Assembly: GCA_947568835.1 (NCBI GenBank)
Contig: OX387602.1
Location: 12,575,021-12,639,020 of the forward strand
DNA: 64,000 nt
Reading direction: 5' to 3'
Source of the DNA: Protonemura montana
Lineage: Eukaryota > Arthropoda > Insecta > Plecoptera > Nemouridae
The number at the start of each line of letters is the position of its first letter. The first letter of the stretch is position 1. This document shows positions 26,097 to 40,700 of this stretch, one piece after another. Made by a program: the position numbers and the translations under genes. The notes beneath the pieces were generated by a model, which was given only the letters and a program-made list of their open reading frames with translations, searched no databases and was not told the DNA's origin.

Positions 26097-26454
26097 CTTG
26101 TAAAAAATTATTCCCACAAAATATGTGACATATAACTTTGAATCCAATGCAAAAAAATATACTAGGCTAGCTCACTGATCGGCTAGCTACGTTGTTACGT
26201 ACAGTTGCCATGGCAACATAAGAAAAACACTTGTAGATCTAACCCCCACCCCAATCATTATTGATTTTGTGTAAAACTTACCTTGTATCAGTTGGTTGTT
26301 TCATTAATATTTATAGCTGCCACAAAAGGTTAACAAATAAACGACAACATTTGTAGCCAAACAAGATTTAATTTGAATGTGTGGATACAATTTACAATAT
26401 TAAAATTGGTTTAAAACAAGTTGAAACATAAAAACATTTTAAATTTATCTGCCA
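26097..26454. promoter_or_regulatory. IFT22 promoter region and ALKBH4 3' flank
   Basis: This 358 bp interval separates tandem minus-strand genes. It must hold the ALKBH4 3' end (a variant ATTAAA lies on the minus strand at 26372-26367) and the IFT22 promoter. The stretch GTTGCCATGGCAAC at 26204-26217 is a perfect 14-bp palindrome resembling an RFX X-box half-site arrangement (GTTGCCATGGCAAC), which fits regulation of a ciliary gene by RFX. The RFX link is inference from motif likeness. Confidence 0.6.
26204..26217. promoter_or_regulatory. X-box-like RFX palindrome upstream of IFT22
   Basis: GTTGCCATGGCAAC is a perfect palindrome about 108-121 bp upstream of the IFT22 ATG. RFX-family X-boxes have the form RYYNYY-N1-3-RRNRAC, and GTTGCC-AT-GGCAAC matches it exactly with a two-base spacer. 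RFX factors are the established regulators of IFT genes in animals. The gene identity and the motif support each other, but binding is not shown. Confidence 0.72.
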
Positions 26455-27728
26455 TTATGCAATGCATTGTTGTTCTAAATGATTCCAAAACATGGAAGCT
26501 TTATTCAAAATTTCTTTGCCTGCACTATAATGTGATCCCTTAGCAAGGAAAGGTGGAGTGAACTCCCTGTATGCTATGCACACTCGTCGGGTAGAGATAT
26601 CTTCCCGTAACACACAATGTTCCCACTGGTATCGTGCAGGCCCATAGATAACCAGTAGAGATCTGCTTGGCATTGGGATGCGAACAATCACATCCTCCAT
26701 ATCTTTATTGTAAGAGAAATTTTCCGGCATAACAGGTTCATTTGAGCAAATTTCGCCATTTTTATTCAGTACTGGAGGGTATGTTGATACTAATGGAATA
26801 TTATATTTGGTTTGATTGCCAAAGAAGGAAGTCATTGTCAAAACAGAGTCCGACAATAGATTAACGGTAACAATCCTCTCTCCCCAAACCCAGCAGTCAT
26901 CCACGTGGGGGTCTATGGATGCCCCTCTTAGAGGATCGTACTCTAAAGAGCATTGCTCAATTGTTTTATAATCTTTTAGAATGGAGAAATCTTCAAAACG
27001 CTCTTGGACGAATTTTGTAAATTCAGGAAATCCTTGGAATGTGCCAGATTGTATTTTTTGCTTCTTGAAGTTGCATTTTGGTCCAAAATTCTGTTTTCTT
27101 CTGCCGCTTTGTGAGAGATCCCACGGCATTTCGTCAATACCCTTCATCAATGCATCTTCTTCGGCACGGCTGATGAAGTCAAGCTAAAAGACCCCAAGAA
27201 GCATATCTAACGCATTTTTCTACATAGGAATGAATCATTTTCGATCTAATTTAGCAAAAAGCAGCTTGTATCTCTCGGGGCAGGTGATATGATAAAATCT
27301 CCGAACCCATATCCGAATATCATAAAAATGGACTTCATCAAATATCCAGATATGCTTGCTTCTCATACACAAACCTTAATAAATATTCCAGGATAGTCGA
27401 TTGGGGCTCCTTCGTGGTTAGGATGACTTTGATACGAGTCTATGTCCCATCCAGGGTACGCTTTATTGCAGCTGGGGCAATACACATAAGAGTTGCCCTG
27501 AAAATAGAAATTGTTTATTTTCTGTTAGGACTCAGGGAATGACCAAGTAAGCAAATCTGTGTAACTTTATTATTAATGATGATGTAACAATCTGAATTCT
27601 ATGATTGTCATAACCTTAAAAACACTCACCTTCTCCATTACGTTCTTATTTGACAAACCGTACTCTTCCTCACATAACAAACACGTCCGCCTTCCTTTGC
27701 AACCACAAGGCCTCGGTTTGTTTTCCAT
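26455..27728 (-). CDS. ALKBH4: ALKBH4, 2-oxoglutarate/Fe(II) dioxygenase
   Basis: Three minus-strand exons, 27728-27630, 27497-27375 and 27183-26455, encode 316 residues, with phase-0 introns. The N-terminal CGCKGRRTCLLCE matches the ALKBH4-specific cysteine motif. The second exon has a further YCPSC and the PGWDIDSYQSHPNHEGAP segment. The catalytic region follows with DLSQSGRRKQNFGPKCNF. Iron ligands are visible as IDPHVDD (His167, Asp169) and, after YQWEH, His263. Arg274 in RRVCIAYRE is the likely 2-oxoglutarate ligand. Mammalian ALKBH4 has been reported to act on monomethylated actin and on N6-methyladenine in DNA; which substrate applies here is unknown. It is divergently arranged with RtcB. 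Confidence 0.94.
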
Positions 27729-28154
27729 TTCTGTGCAAAATGACACTTGATAAAAATTGTGGGTAGACCTCAAAGCGGATCTCTCTAACTACTCGAGAGT
27801 CGAAGTCTTTCTTCTATGGTCGAACCTGAGTCGAACCAAGTACTACGGACCGGACCTTATTAAGTACCCTTCAGGAGGCTATATGCGTTTACTTCTTCCC
27901 CAAACCATTAAAAAATTCAGAAACCCAGCGTTTAAAGCAAAAGTTCAAACCACATAAAAATCATGTGAATTGTTAAAACCATACTAAGATACCTTGAGGT
28001 AACAAAAAAGAAAAATTTACTGGCTTTTCTGATTCTAACTGAAACAGCTAGATCATCTACCGAGCCCCAGGCAAATTTGAGGTGTTCTCGGTGTTCTCGG
28101 TGGATTGATTCAATCTGGTTCAATCTATGGTTCAATTATAATTATTAATTCGCA
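27729..28154. promoter_or_regulatory. shared divergent promoter region of ALKBH4 and RtcB
   Basis: The two start codons lie 426 bp apart, back to back, so both promoters and 5'UTRs must fit here. A direct duplication of GGTGTTCTC sits at 28081-28098, just upstream of RtcB. No TATA box was identified. A bidirectional promoter is likely but not proven. Confidence 0.55.
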
Positions 28155-30566
<2,412 letters not shown>

Positions 30567-31728
30567 ACTGATATAATGCTAAACTTTCTTCTTGTTCCCT
30601 TTCTTAAGTCCTGTAGGAATTGAATTTTAAAATGATCATTCCAGACATATCAGGGTTCAGGTAATTTCATACTTAAATAGAGTACCTAAATCGTGAAGGT
30701 TCAAAAATCGATCTTGATGGCCCCCACTTTTTTCGTCTTTTTTACGCACTATTTACTGTGAAAATAGAATATTCCAGTGTTCAAAGAGCTATTTTTTATG
30801 AGTGGGGATAGTCAGGCTAGGCAAATGTTTTTTGGTAAGTAGGCTCCGCTACTGCGTTACGGCCACGTAGGCGCGTATGATTTCATATTCCACTCTACAC
30901 AATTACTATGTACTTGTACGAAGCACAATAAATACAATACCTTACACAACCCCAGACAAGACAAGATATTGTAGCAGGCGATAAGCCGATTCTGGAGCGC
31001 CTAAAAATCAAGTGATTTTGGTCAAGTTACTCAGCAAGGCTGCGGGTGGGTTCATGATCAGCGGGGTGGGTTCAACAACTTCGGTGATCTCATGAGAACT
31101 GGTGTTTCCAATAGCCAAACCGTTCTGTGAATCGATTTCTTATTCTACACCTTGAAGTTTGCTTTGTATATAATTGAATTGCATGCACTCAATTGTGAAT
31201 AAGAGTAACTTCCTAGCTTGCCATTACACTTGGACAGGAATTTAAAACGGGACGGTACAAAGGTCCAAGGAAGAAGAAATTTGGTTTTTGACATAATTTT
31301 AATTAAAACTAACATTTGTAAGAGTATGGTAGTAGACACTATGAATTAATGATAGGAAAATGTATACAGAGTCGAATGAAAACACGCAATTGTTGCCTGT
31401 CTCTCAATTTTAAGATTGACATCTGATTGATAATTATTTCATGTCTTTTCTTAATTAGTTTTTTTACACATTGCTTACTACTAATTAACTTAACAAAATA
31501 AAATGACATACAATCACACAAAATGATCTGAAGTTGACTCAATATTATGGACTACATGCAACAGGGTTTATTAGCACCTTTATTTGCTTCTATGAATTGT
31601 AACAATACTATGAGTGGTGTTACCTACTAATTAATGCATGACATTATTTACCTAAGAATGAATACATTTTGAGTCTTATCAAATGAGTCGAGGATGACTT
31701 ACAACCTTGCAGATGCATGTGAAGTGAA
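30567..31728. other. convergent intergenic region RtcB / ine
   Basis: RtcB's likely polyadenylation signal is AATAAA at 30927-30932. On the minus strand, AATAAA at 31572-31567 and 31584-31579 can end the ine transcript about 150 bp after its stop. Near 31041-31073 the phrase GGGTGGGTTCA occurs twice, 20 bp apart. No gene was seen. Confidence 0.5.
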
Positions 31729-34700
31729 CTATGATGGGAGGTTGATTTGATCTGCCAACTGCAATTCAAATTTCTGTGTCAGTAACGTCGTCATTTCCCT
31801 CAACTCTTCTTTGCTTGAATCGTCGTGTGTGCATTTCTGGTCGCCACACTGCTCGCACACATAGATTTGGGACTTGACCGAGTTGCAGAATTTCTGGAAC
31901 GGTAGGAAAAAAATTACCTGCAAACTCAAAAGAAGTCCCCAAAACGGATACAACATGCGAGTCCATCTGTGCCTGTATAGTAGTGAATGAGTGGTAGAGC
32001 TTTTGTTGTTGTGTTTGGTTGTTTGGTACATGTTTGTATCAATGTGTATTGGTGGTTGGGCCCTGTAATGGGTCGTGGTCGTGGGCATACTTTCGCGATA
32101 TGAAAGTTATTTATTCATTTGTGTTTTTTTGGTGGCTCAAAAGCCAATAGAGAAATACAATGTAATAATAAATATGAATAAAATAAGTTATAAATGAAAG
32201 AGAAAAATAAAAAGAACTAGGTCCAGTAGAATTTGGGTTTAGGTTACTAAAAATAGTAAAATGCTGAATTTTTCAGGAGATGTTCAGGACACCACCCTGA
32301 GCATTGGCATTACATTTTATAAAATAAGCCCGGGCATCATTGTTTTTCACTCCTATTTAGGAATAGTTTTTACTATAAACACGATCATTGGCAAAGCTTA
32401 GCAAGACATAAAAAAAGTTGTAGATCTCCACATTGCTAATCTAAAAACACCGAGCTGATTTTTTTTTCGTTCAAAATAACTTGTCTTGTACTCATTACAG
32501 ACTCACATTTAGGTCAAATTTTGAAAATTCCAAAAAAGTGACAACTTTCAGATTGCAATATCTTTGTTATCCCTGGATCAACTTTTGTATTTTTGGTGTT
32601 CTTAGATTATCAATGTAGTTAATTACAACATTGCCGTCTACAACTTTTTTAATAACTCGCTTAGATTTGTCAAAAACCACGTTGTTAGTGAAAACTTCCC
32701 CTGAATAGGAGTGAAAAACAATGATGTCCTGGGTTAATTTTTTTTTACTTTTAGGCCAATGCTCAGGGAGGTCACTTGAAAATCTCATGCAAAATTCAGC
32801 TTGTTATTATTTTTGTCTAACATAGACCTAAAAAATCGCTAATCCTCCTGGGCTAAGTGCAACATATTTTAATTTTGAAGCAAAATAAGTTCCAAGACTT
32901 GTAATGATTCTTTGTAACTTAAGTTCACAATTGTGATGAGCGTGACAGCTTGAGCATTAATATAAAGCAATAAATTCACAATAGGATCAATGTGCTTCGT
33001 TATATCATTTTGATAGAAAGCATCCATTGAAAACGTTTGATCATCTTTGATATTACTTACTTCCTTCAGACTAGCGCCATCGGCCCTAAAAATTACTATC
33101 ACAGCCATTAGAGGAATGCAAGCTAAGGATAGCGAGGCAATTCCCCACCCCAAAGCCTCCGCCCACGCCGGGTAGGTGTACGATCCGTTGTCGTAGGTAG
33201 GGGGCTCGTAGTCGATTATACTAAACACCCAAAGAGCCTGCAAGAAAAAAAAAACAATAGAGCGTGCACAGTTTTAATGTGCCTGCACCGATGCGTGGAA
33301 CTTTAACTTGATAGGGTTGGATTATAGAGACGTTTCTTGTTTAGCTGAGGTCGGCTTTAACTCCCTAGATGCTTTCTGAGAAATTTTCGGTGATTTCAAT
33401 CCAATGGCTTCATCTCGCTGGTTCACCGCAATTACCTTATGATAGTAATTATAGTTTAAGGTATTGGGAGTTGGAATCCACAAAAGAATTGGCAAGCGGG
33501 TGTGGAGGCTGTATCGATAAGCGAAGTAATAGCTGTATTCCGTCGGCTTGCCCGCTCTGCTAATGTCTCCCTATTTCAGTTCGATCACGTTCTTTGACAC
33601 GAATGCATTGCCTTTCTTTGCATCTCATAAGCCATTTTTAATCAGCATATCAACATTCCACTTGTGTTCTCTTTTCACATAAAATATTTATTATAAAACG
33701 TAAAGGTAATGCTAACCATAATGAGGACCGGAGATGCTATCCACCAGCAGAAGGTGAAGTACAGAGATGGATACTTTCCCGTCATTTCTTGTACATTTTT
33801 TGCCAAACGGTGGGCACCGTAGATCCACGAGATGGCAATCACTTCGAAGAATGCCAAATACATGATCGACAAAGATGCTGCATAGTGGTCGACGAGTTGA
33901 AAGAAGTACATTCCTCCCTGGATGATGGTAGAATTGATTAGAGATTATAATTAACAGCTATGGTGTATGGCAGGAAGAAATAATTAAAATTACCTGTGTT
34001 ATGTGTGGTAATCCGAACAAGAATGAAATTATTACAACCACCAATACTAAAACTTCGTGGCAGACAAGGTATTTTTTAATCCAATTCGGGAATCCGTCTT
34101 GGATGGATGTCACGACCACCTCCACGATTGCGAACTGACTGTTCAAGCCGAGGCAAAGTAGCATGAAGAAAAACAGTACGCCCCACATTTGGGCAGCTGG
34201 CATTTTCGCCATTGCTTGAGGGTAAACGACAAACACGAGTCCTGGACCTGGGGAAACAGACAATGCTTGTTATTTAAGACTTCGCGAAACACGCGAACGA
34301 AGGCGATGCGAAGATTTCTAAACATCGACAGTGTCACAGTAGTTGCAATTCGTTTCACACGGAAAATGTTACACCTTAGAACAGATAACAGGTATTTAGT
34401 ATTTACTCTGAGGTTGTACCATTCCCTTCCATATACTCAAGTATTCATTCTGAATGTGTTGCAAACTCTATTCGGAAACTTGACCTGATACAAGATCGTG
34501 TCCCTGAGACAGAATCCCTCACACACAAACATGATACAAAACCAATTAAGTACTGACACGATAATCGAAGTACTTTAATTTACCGTCTGTGATGACATCT
34601 TCTATAGAAGTTCCCTGCTCTTTGGCTATGTTCCCGATGGTGGCGAAGGTGCAAATGCCGACGAGAATGCTGGTCACAGCATTGATGAAGGTCACAGACA

Positions 34701-37700
34701 GCGTGTCTGGCAAAATTGGGTTGTGAAATTTGTTGTAGCTGGCGAAGGAGATGACCGAACCGTACGCGATACCAATTGAGTTGAAGTTCTGAGCTGCAGC
34801 ATTAACCCATACCTATTTTGACATCCATTTTCAATTTATTACTACAATATACTTTGAAAATATGACATTTTTATTTTGAAGATAATTTCGATCGGTTTGT
34901 AAACATACCTTGGCGTCGGCCAGTAATTCCCATCGAGGTTTGAAAAAGTATCTCAATCCTAGGTCAGCACCGTCCAGTGTTAGAGCACGGACAAGGAATA
35001 CCAATATCAGCAGGTAGGGAAATGTGGCTGTGAAGTAGAGCACTTTTCCAGATGATTTCACACTCTTCCAGATTGAGAAATAAACTAGGACCCAGGCGAC
35101 GATGAGACAAGCTGCTAGTTCCCATCTCACTTCGCCGGGGTGCTCAATGCCCTCACTGATGTCCAGCACCTTCAAGCTGAAACAAACACGTGTTCACTCA
35201 TTTTGGGATCAATTATGTGACCTTAAAGTTCTGTTAGAAGCAGAACTGTTCTACCACCGTGGAATTCGATCACGGTGATCGTTGAGGAGAGGATGGATTA
35301 GCTCTAAGTCATCGAGTTTCACGTCCTTTGATCCTTCCAAGGTCGGGAATAGTTGCGCTCTTTGCACGGCCTTGAAGAGCAAGTCTCTCGAAACTTGTTG
35401 AAAAATGCACAAATTGCAGAAGAAAACCGAATGACGATTGGAGTGCTATAAATTATTGAGACACCTGCGACCTTGACCAAAAAGCAATTCTCGCATTGTT
35501 CGTTGTTTCACGTTTTACTCCCATTCTACAATTCCATTACATTCTACTGGTTTCACAAAAGTAATCTTACGTTTGGGTTAAGTCCATCCAGTGTAACCTT
35601 TAGGCACATACCAAAAATCTAACAAATTTGACGGACGTCCAAAATTCCGATTGAAAAAGTGATTCATCTGTATTCAGAACGCACGAAGAGTAGCCGTCAA
35701 TTCGATCAGACTTTCCAGAAAACAATAGGAATTGGGTACTAAAGGCTGACAATTATGCTTTTCCTAGAGGCGTGCAACAGGTTTTGCAATTATATTTAAA
35801 ACTCACTCGAAAAATTCTCCCGAAGGCGTCCTGGTGTTGTTCGGCTTGGTGGTGTTATGCATGGTGAGGGGATCCCAACATTTGTCGGTGTTCCAGCGAT
35901 TGTTGCACCCATCCCACGGGACATCCGACTTGAACGCCGTGAAGAAGTAGTAGAGCGTGTATGCGATGATTACATTGTAATATGTAGACATTATGAAAGA
36001 TATCACAACACTGGCCAAGCCAGCACCTGAAACAAAGATTTGAGATAAAATATTGATTTGTTAGGATGATTAGAAAAAAGTCTAAACTCTAAGGGCTAAG
36101 GCAGACCAAGTTTCGATTGTTTTTAGCTGGTTCTATGGTTCTATTTCTATTAGTTCTACTTTTAGAGATGGAATTGAGATGATTGGATGGCGAGTTTATC
36201 AATTTTTAAGTTCGATATTAAAGGATTCGACAATTCGTTGACAGTTCAGTTCAACACCTTGTACATAGTCTCTCATTTTAAAAATCATTTGGTCCATGTC
36301 CTGAGTTATAAGGTGCATATTTTTAAAACCTGAGCCTAGTCCACACTAACTTGACGCGAAGAAGTGACTTCTGTAGTCACTTCCGAGGCATGGTCTTTCT
36401 TGCGTATTTTCCTTTATTATTTGGTCTAAGTAATATAAAATTGTGACCCCGATGAACACACAAAAGTAAAGAGTGCAGAGAAATAACCACCTTCATACCT
36501 TTAAACAGTGGGCACATTTTACCCAACGCACCAATCGGACCTCGTTTCGTGAACTGTCCAATTGCAAGCTCCATATATAGAAGCGGTATTCCACAAACAA
36601 TGAGAATCAGAAAATATGGCACCAAGAACACGCCACCTCCGCTCTTGTAGCACAGATAAGGAAACCTCCAGACATTGCCCAACCCGACTGAGTAGCCGAC
36701 ACAAGCAAGGACAAACTGCATCTTATTTGCCCAGTGTTGTCTTCTTGGGAGACGGAAATTCGTGTGCTCCTCCAAAGGGTCGAAGTAGCTGCTGCTGGCC
36801 ATTGATGACAAGCCATCGTCGCAGTGTCTGGAAGGGAAAAAAGCATGTCACCTTGGATCACCTGAGACTTTTTCGGTTGGATTCATAGATAATGAGATCT
36901 TTCCGATCATGGAATGAATTGCAAAGCAAACAATCCAGACTTGATCTATCTTATCTTAATTGTTTGGCTTAAGTTGTTTTGGTTTCCCTGGCTAGAATTT
37001 TAAAATGCATCTACCTGTGTTTCTTTCACCTTCTCAGCCATTGTTGGCGGTTCTAAGATGATAATAAGACCATAAACCATCTGTTAATGCCATATATATA
37101 TGCGATTACAGCAAAGATCGGGGATTAGCGATTGGCATTAAGAGGTGACGTGTTACTGAGATTATAACACTTATCTGATATGTCTGTAAATGATAAGAAT
37201 ATGTGTCCTTTTTGAAGGATTTGAGCTGCTAGGTTAGATCATTCCTATGCCAATTATAAATGCATTTGCGAAGCTGTGACACGAGAAGTAAAGATGCATC
37301 TATGCAAAATAGCATTTAGGAACGATTAGAACCAATCGATCATTTTCGAAGGCTTAAAATTATTGTTTGAAATGTCATTGTGATCGATCGCATTGGAATG
37401 GACATTGGTCAGCAAAATATTTAGTTGAATTATGGTTTACTATGATCGCGCAAATTTGCCGATGAATATCGCGATGTTCACCTTTACCATCTAGAGCAAG
37501 ATTAATTGAAAAAGTCCGTAAATCTTTCCAATTATTTCATCATCTTACGCTTGTCCATCCTGTCTAAATTGTGTCCAATCAGAATCATTGGTCGTCGGTT
37601 CATACGACATGGGACCACGACAACAATGCAATAATTCGGACACACGAAATTGTGATCTATAGAAGCGATTAGTCGCACAGCGAAACATCACGTCTACGCT

Positions 37701-40700
37701 GACACTCGAGTTACAGCCATTCATTGGATTCGGTTTTACCAATTGCCAATTGGTACGCACGCATAAAGTAATTCCATCTCGTAAATGGAATTCCAAAATT
37801 TCAGAGAGTAATAAATTGCAATTTTTTTTTTTATGTTTATATTCCGGAAGCATTTTTTGTTTAAATATGGTCAAGATTTTTTTCCACGAAATTTAGGTTT
37901 TTTCAAAATCGGTTGTTAATTTGTATTTGCCCTCTGACTTGTAGTTTGGGAGACACCTAGGAAAACGCAGATAATATGTACTTTGTGTCACGTGGTTCTA
38001 TAGGTAATATATCAGTACCAACTGAATTTGTCATATCATTTTGTGGATCTAGCGTTGTAAACACTGCATTGTTTAAACGAGAGTTTTGTACAATTAAAAA
38101 ATATTATGCTGTCCTCCGCTTTTCAAAAGTGCGTGATTTCCTTTCGGTTTTATATACCTACAAGTTCTTAATTAATTTGTATATTTGTTTGCTTTTTTTG
38201 GTACAGACTGGTACATTTTGAGGGCAATTGATCAGCATTTAACATGAGATGACCTTCAGATCAATGATAATTTGTTTTGGGATTTTTAACATCGCAGGCA
38301 AAATGAATGGTATGGCTTTCCAGCACCACCTCTATTAAGACTGTTGCATCTCGCCATTAAATGCATCTTTCCGAACATAAATTTATTCGAATGACAAGAT
38401 CCGATCCCCAGCTCTATACTTATCTTCCTCCGCCTTACACCACCAATAAGAAAATTGCTTGATTCTTAAAATTTCTAGAAGTTGATTGGGGTATGAAAGC
38501 GACATACCATTATTTTAATTGGGCTCTTGCAATAATGTGCAGTAGTGGAAGAAGCGCAGGCCGAGTCTTTGATTATACGACGTGAAAACGAGAAAAGTAT
38601 CTCTTGGAATCGATTTAATGCAGGTGTATTCTAGTGTTTTGTTAAACAGCATCGCTCAGTTCGCGCTCATCTACGGTGACAGTCTTTCCTCCAGTAGGTA
38701 CATCCCACTCTGTGGGACTCGGGCTTATTAGTGTATGTAATTACTGTTGCGAAATTACACCTTGTTGCCCTTGATATTAAATTAATATTACTTCATGATG
38801 GTATTCAATACTCTGTGCCCACTGCCCACGCGCGTACATGGCTATCGTTCCGGAAAACCAGGAAATGGAGAGATGTTATTGAATACGCTTCACAAAGCGA
38901 GAAAAGAAAAACGTTTAACCAAAAGAAAATATCACGAGAATATCATGTAATTATTTGAAAAAAAATATATATATATATACATTTTTCCGAGTATTAGGTT
39001 AATCAATTGACTTCGCGCACATTTGAGAAGTCTCTTTGAGTGGACATCGCACGCTAAAGTTTTCGCAGAATCACATTTGTAGTCCAAGCCTGCACGGTCC
39101 CTCCTCGCGTGACAGGACAATTTGCTCAGCATCAAAAACGTACGCTATAGGGCGTGTCTCCGACAACCTAATAATCTTTTCAATAAATTTTCAATACAAT
39201 AATTACAGCTTGCTTATAACATTACAGCTCATAAATAATTCGTTGGCCAAAATATCTTGGCATTTCAGTGGAATACCATAAGATTATTATTGCTTGACAA
39301 AAATACCATGGGATCCCTTCAAGTGGTTATATACAGCAACAAAATCATGTTCAGTCTTATCATTAATAACAATTTCCTTTCGGCTTGTTATAGACGTCTT
39401 CTCGGCATAGCCTTTATCGAGTTGAAACCGCTTTAGAAGATGCGGGCCGATTATCTTCTAATGTACCCGTCGAGAAGATCAGAAGCGCCAGCTAAAGGTA
39501 TCATCTGAACGTAATCATCCTGCGATCACACACCTATCATCGCTTGCAAATTTATTGAAATGTTTACAACACCTTGCCAAACGACAACGTCACCCAAGCT
39601 TAGCTTCTCACTTTTATTAATTCATGTTCACATTTTATGCTCCCAGTTTTTTTTTTGAATCACACAGTAAAATCTAGAGGTACGATTTTCATTACCGTTC
39701 ATTAAGATAAAACATGCAAAATCTCGTTTCATCGTGAGAAGAGGAGGGATGATTTAAATTCCGAAGCAAGAATTCGATGCCTTGCTCTCATGTATAAGCA
39801 TTCTAATCTCCTTTTGTGCGTGAATTATGTGCTTGCGATTTGAGGATTTATCAAAAATCTCAAAATAACGGAAAGTATAGATAGGTATTTGAAAGTTTAA
39901 AAGCGTACGACGTGTATTTGAAGACAGAACCAGTTCATACTCACTCATAAATTTCCTCGGTGTCCAAATACGCAGATTCATCTCTCTCGTCACCCGTCTC
40001 GTATCGAAAATCAATCATGTTTGATCAAATCAATTAATATCAACGATCAATTTTCCATAACCAATCACTGCAGCACTGTCTCACTCATTTCTTATTGACA
40101 CCACACGATGCACACCACCTCTCAACTTTTCTCTGCCAATACCAAAACCAGACTGATTGCATTGCTCAATAAAATCTTCGCTAGTGCCACTCGTTCAGTT
40201 TGGATCACGTTATGAATATAATAAATGGAATTTGCATATCGTTATTGGTCAGAACGTAAGGAACAAACATTGTGACGTCCGTAAACGTTCTTCAAGTAAT
40301 TATCACGTTGATAATGGGCCCAGACACTCACATTGAATCCGTGACCATTTCATTATGGACGGTCATATGAAGGAGCGAGCGTTACCTTTCCAATTTAATA
40401 AAGTAGCAAATAAGTGATGCCATTGGCGTCTATTCTATTTATGACACTCAAGTAAAATAGTAAATCAATATTTTGGTGATGCTATCCATGTCGAAATAGA
40501 TTATTTGCAATAAAAAGATCAGCTGCTTGTGACGAAAGAAAAAATTAGGCAATCGGAACTATTCTTTGTTTTGTAATTGTTTCCGTGTCCTCTGTGCTGT
40601 CACTGACTGCATCTGTCAGGTGATTATTTTGAGAAAAAATAAAACAAGGATAACAACATTTTGCACGGTTAACGCTAATACTGCAAATTTGCAATTAAAT

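Noticed and set aside
37015..37041. Another possible ine first exon (MAEKVKETQ then GTAGAT)
   Set aside because: It ends in phase 0, while the common exon at 36827 must be entered in phase 2, so the joined frame would be wrong.
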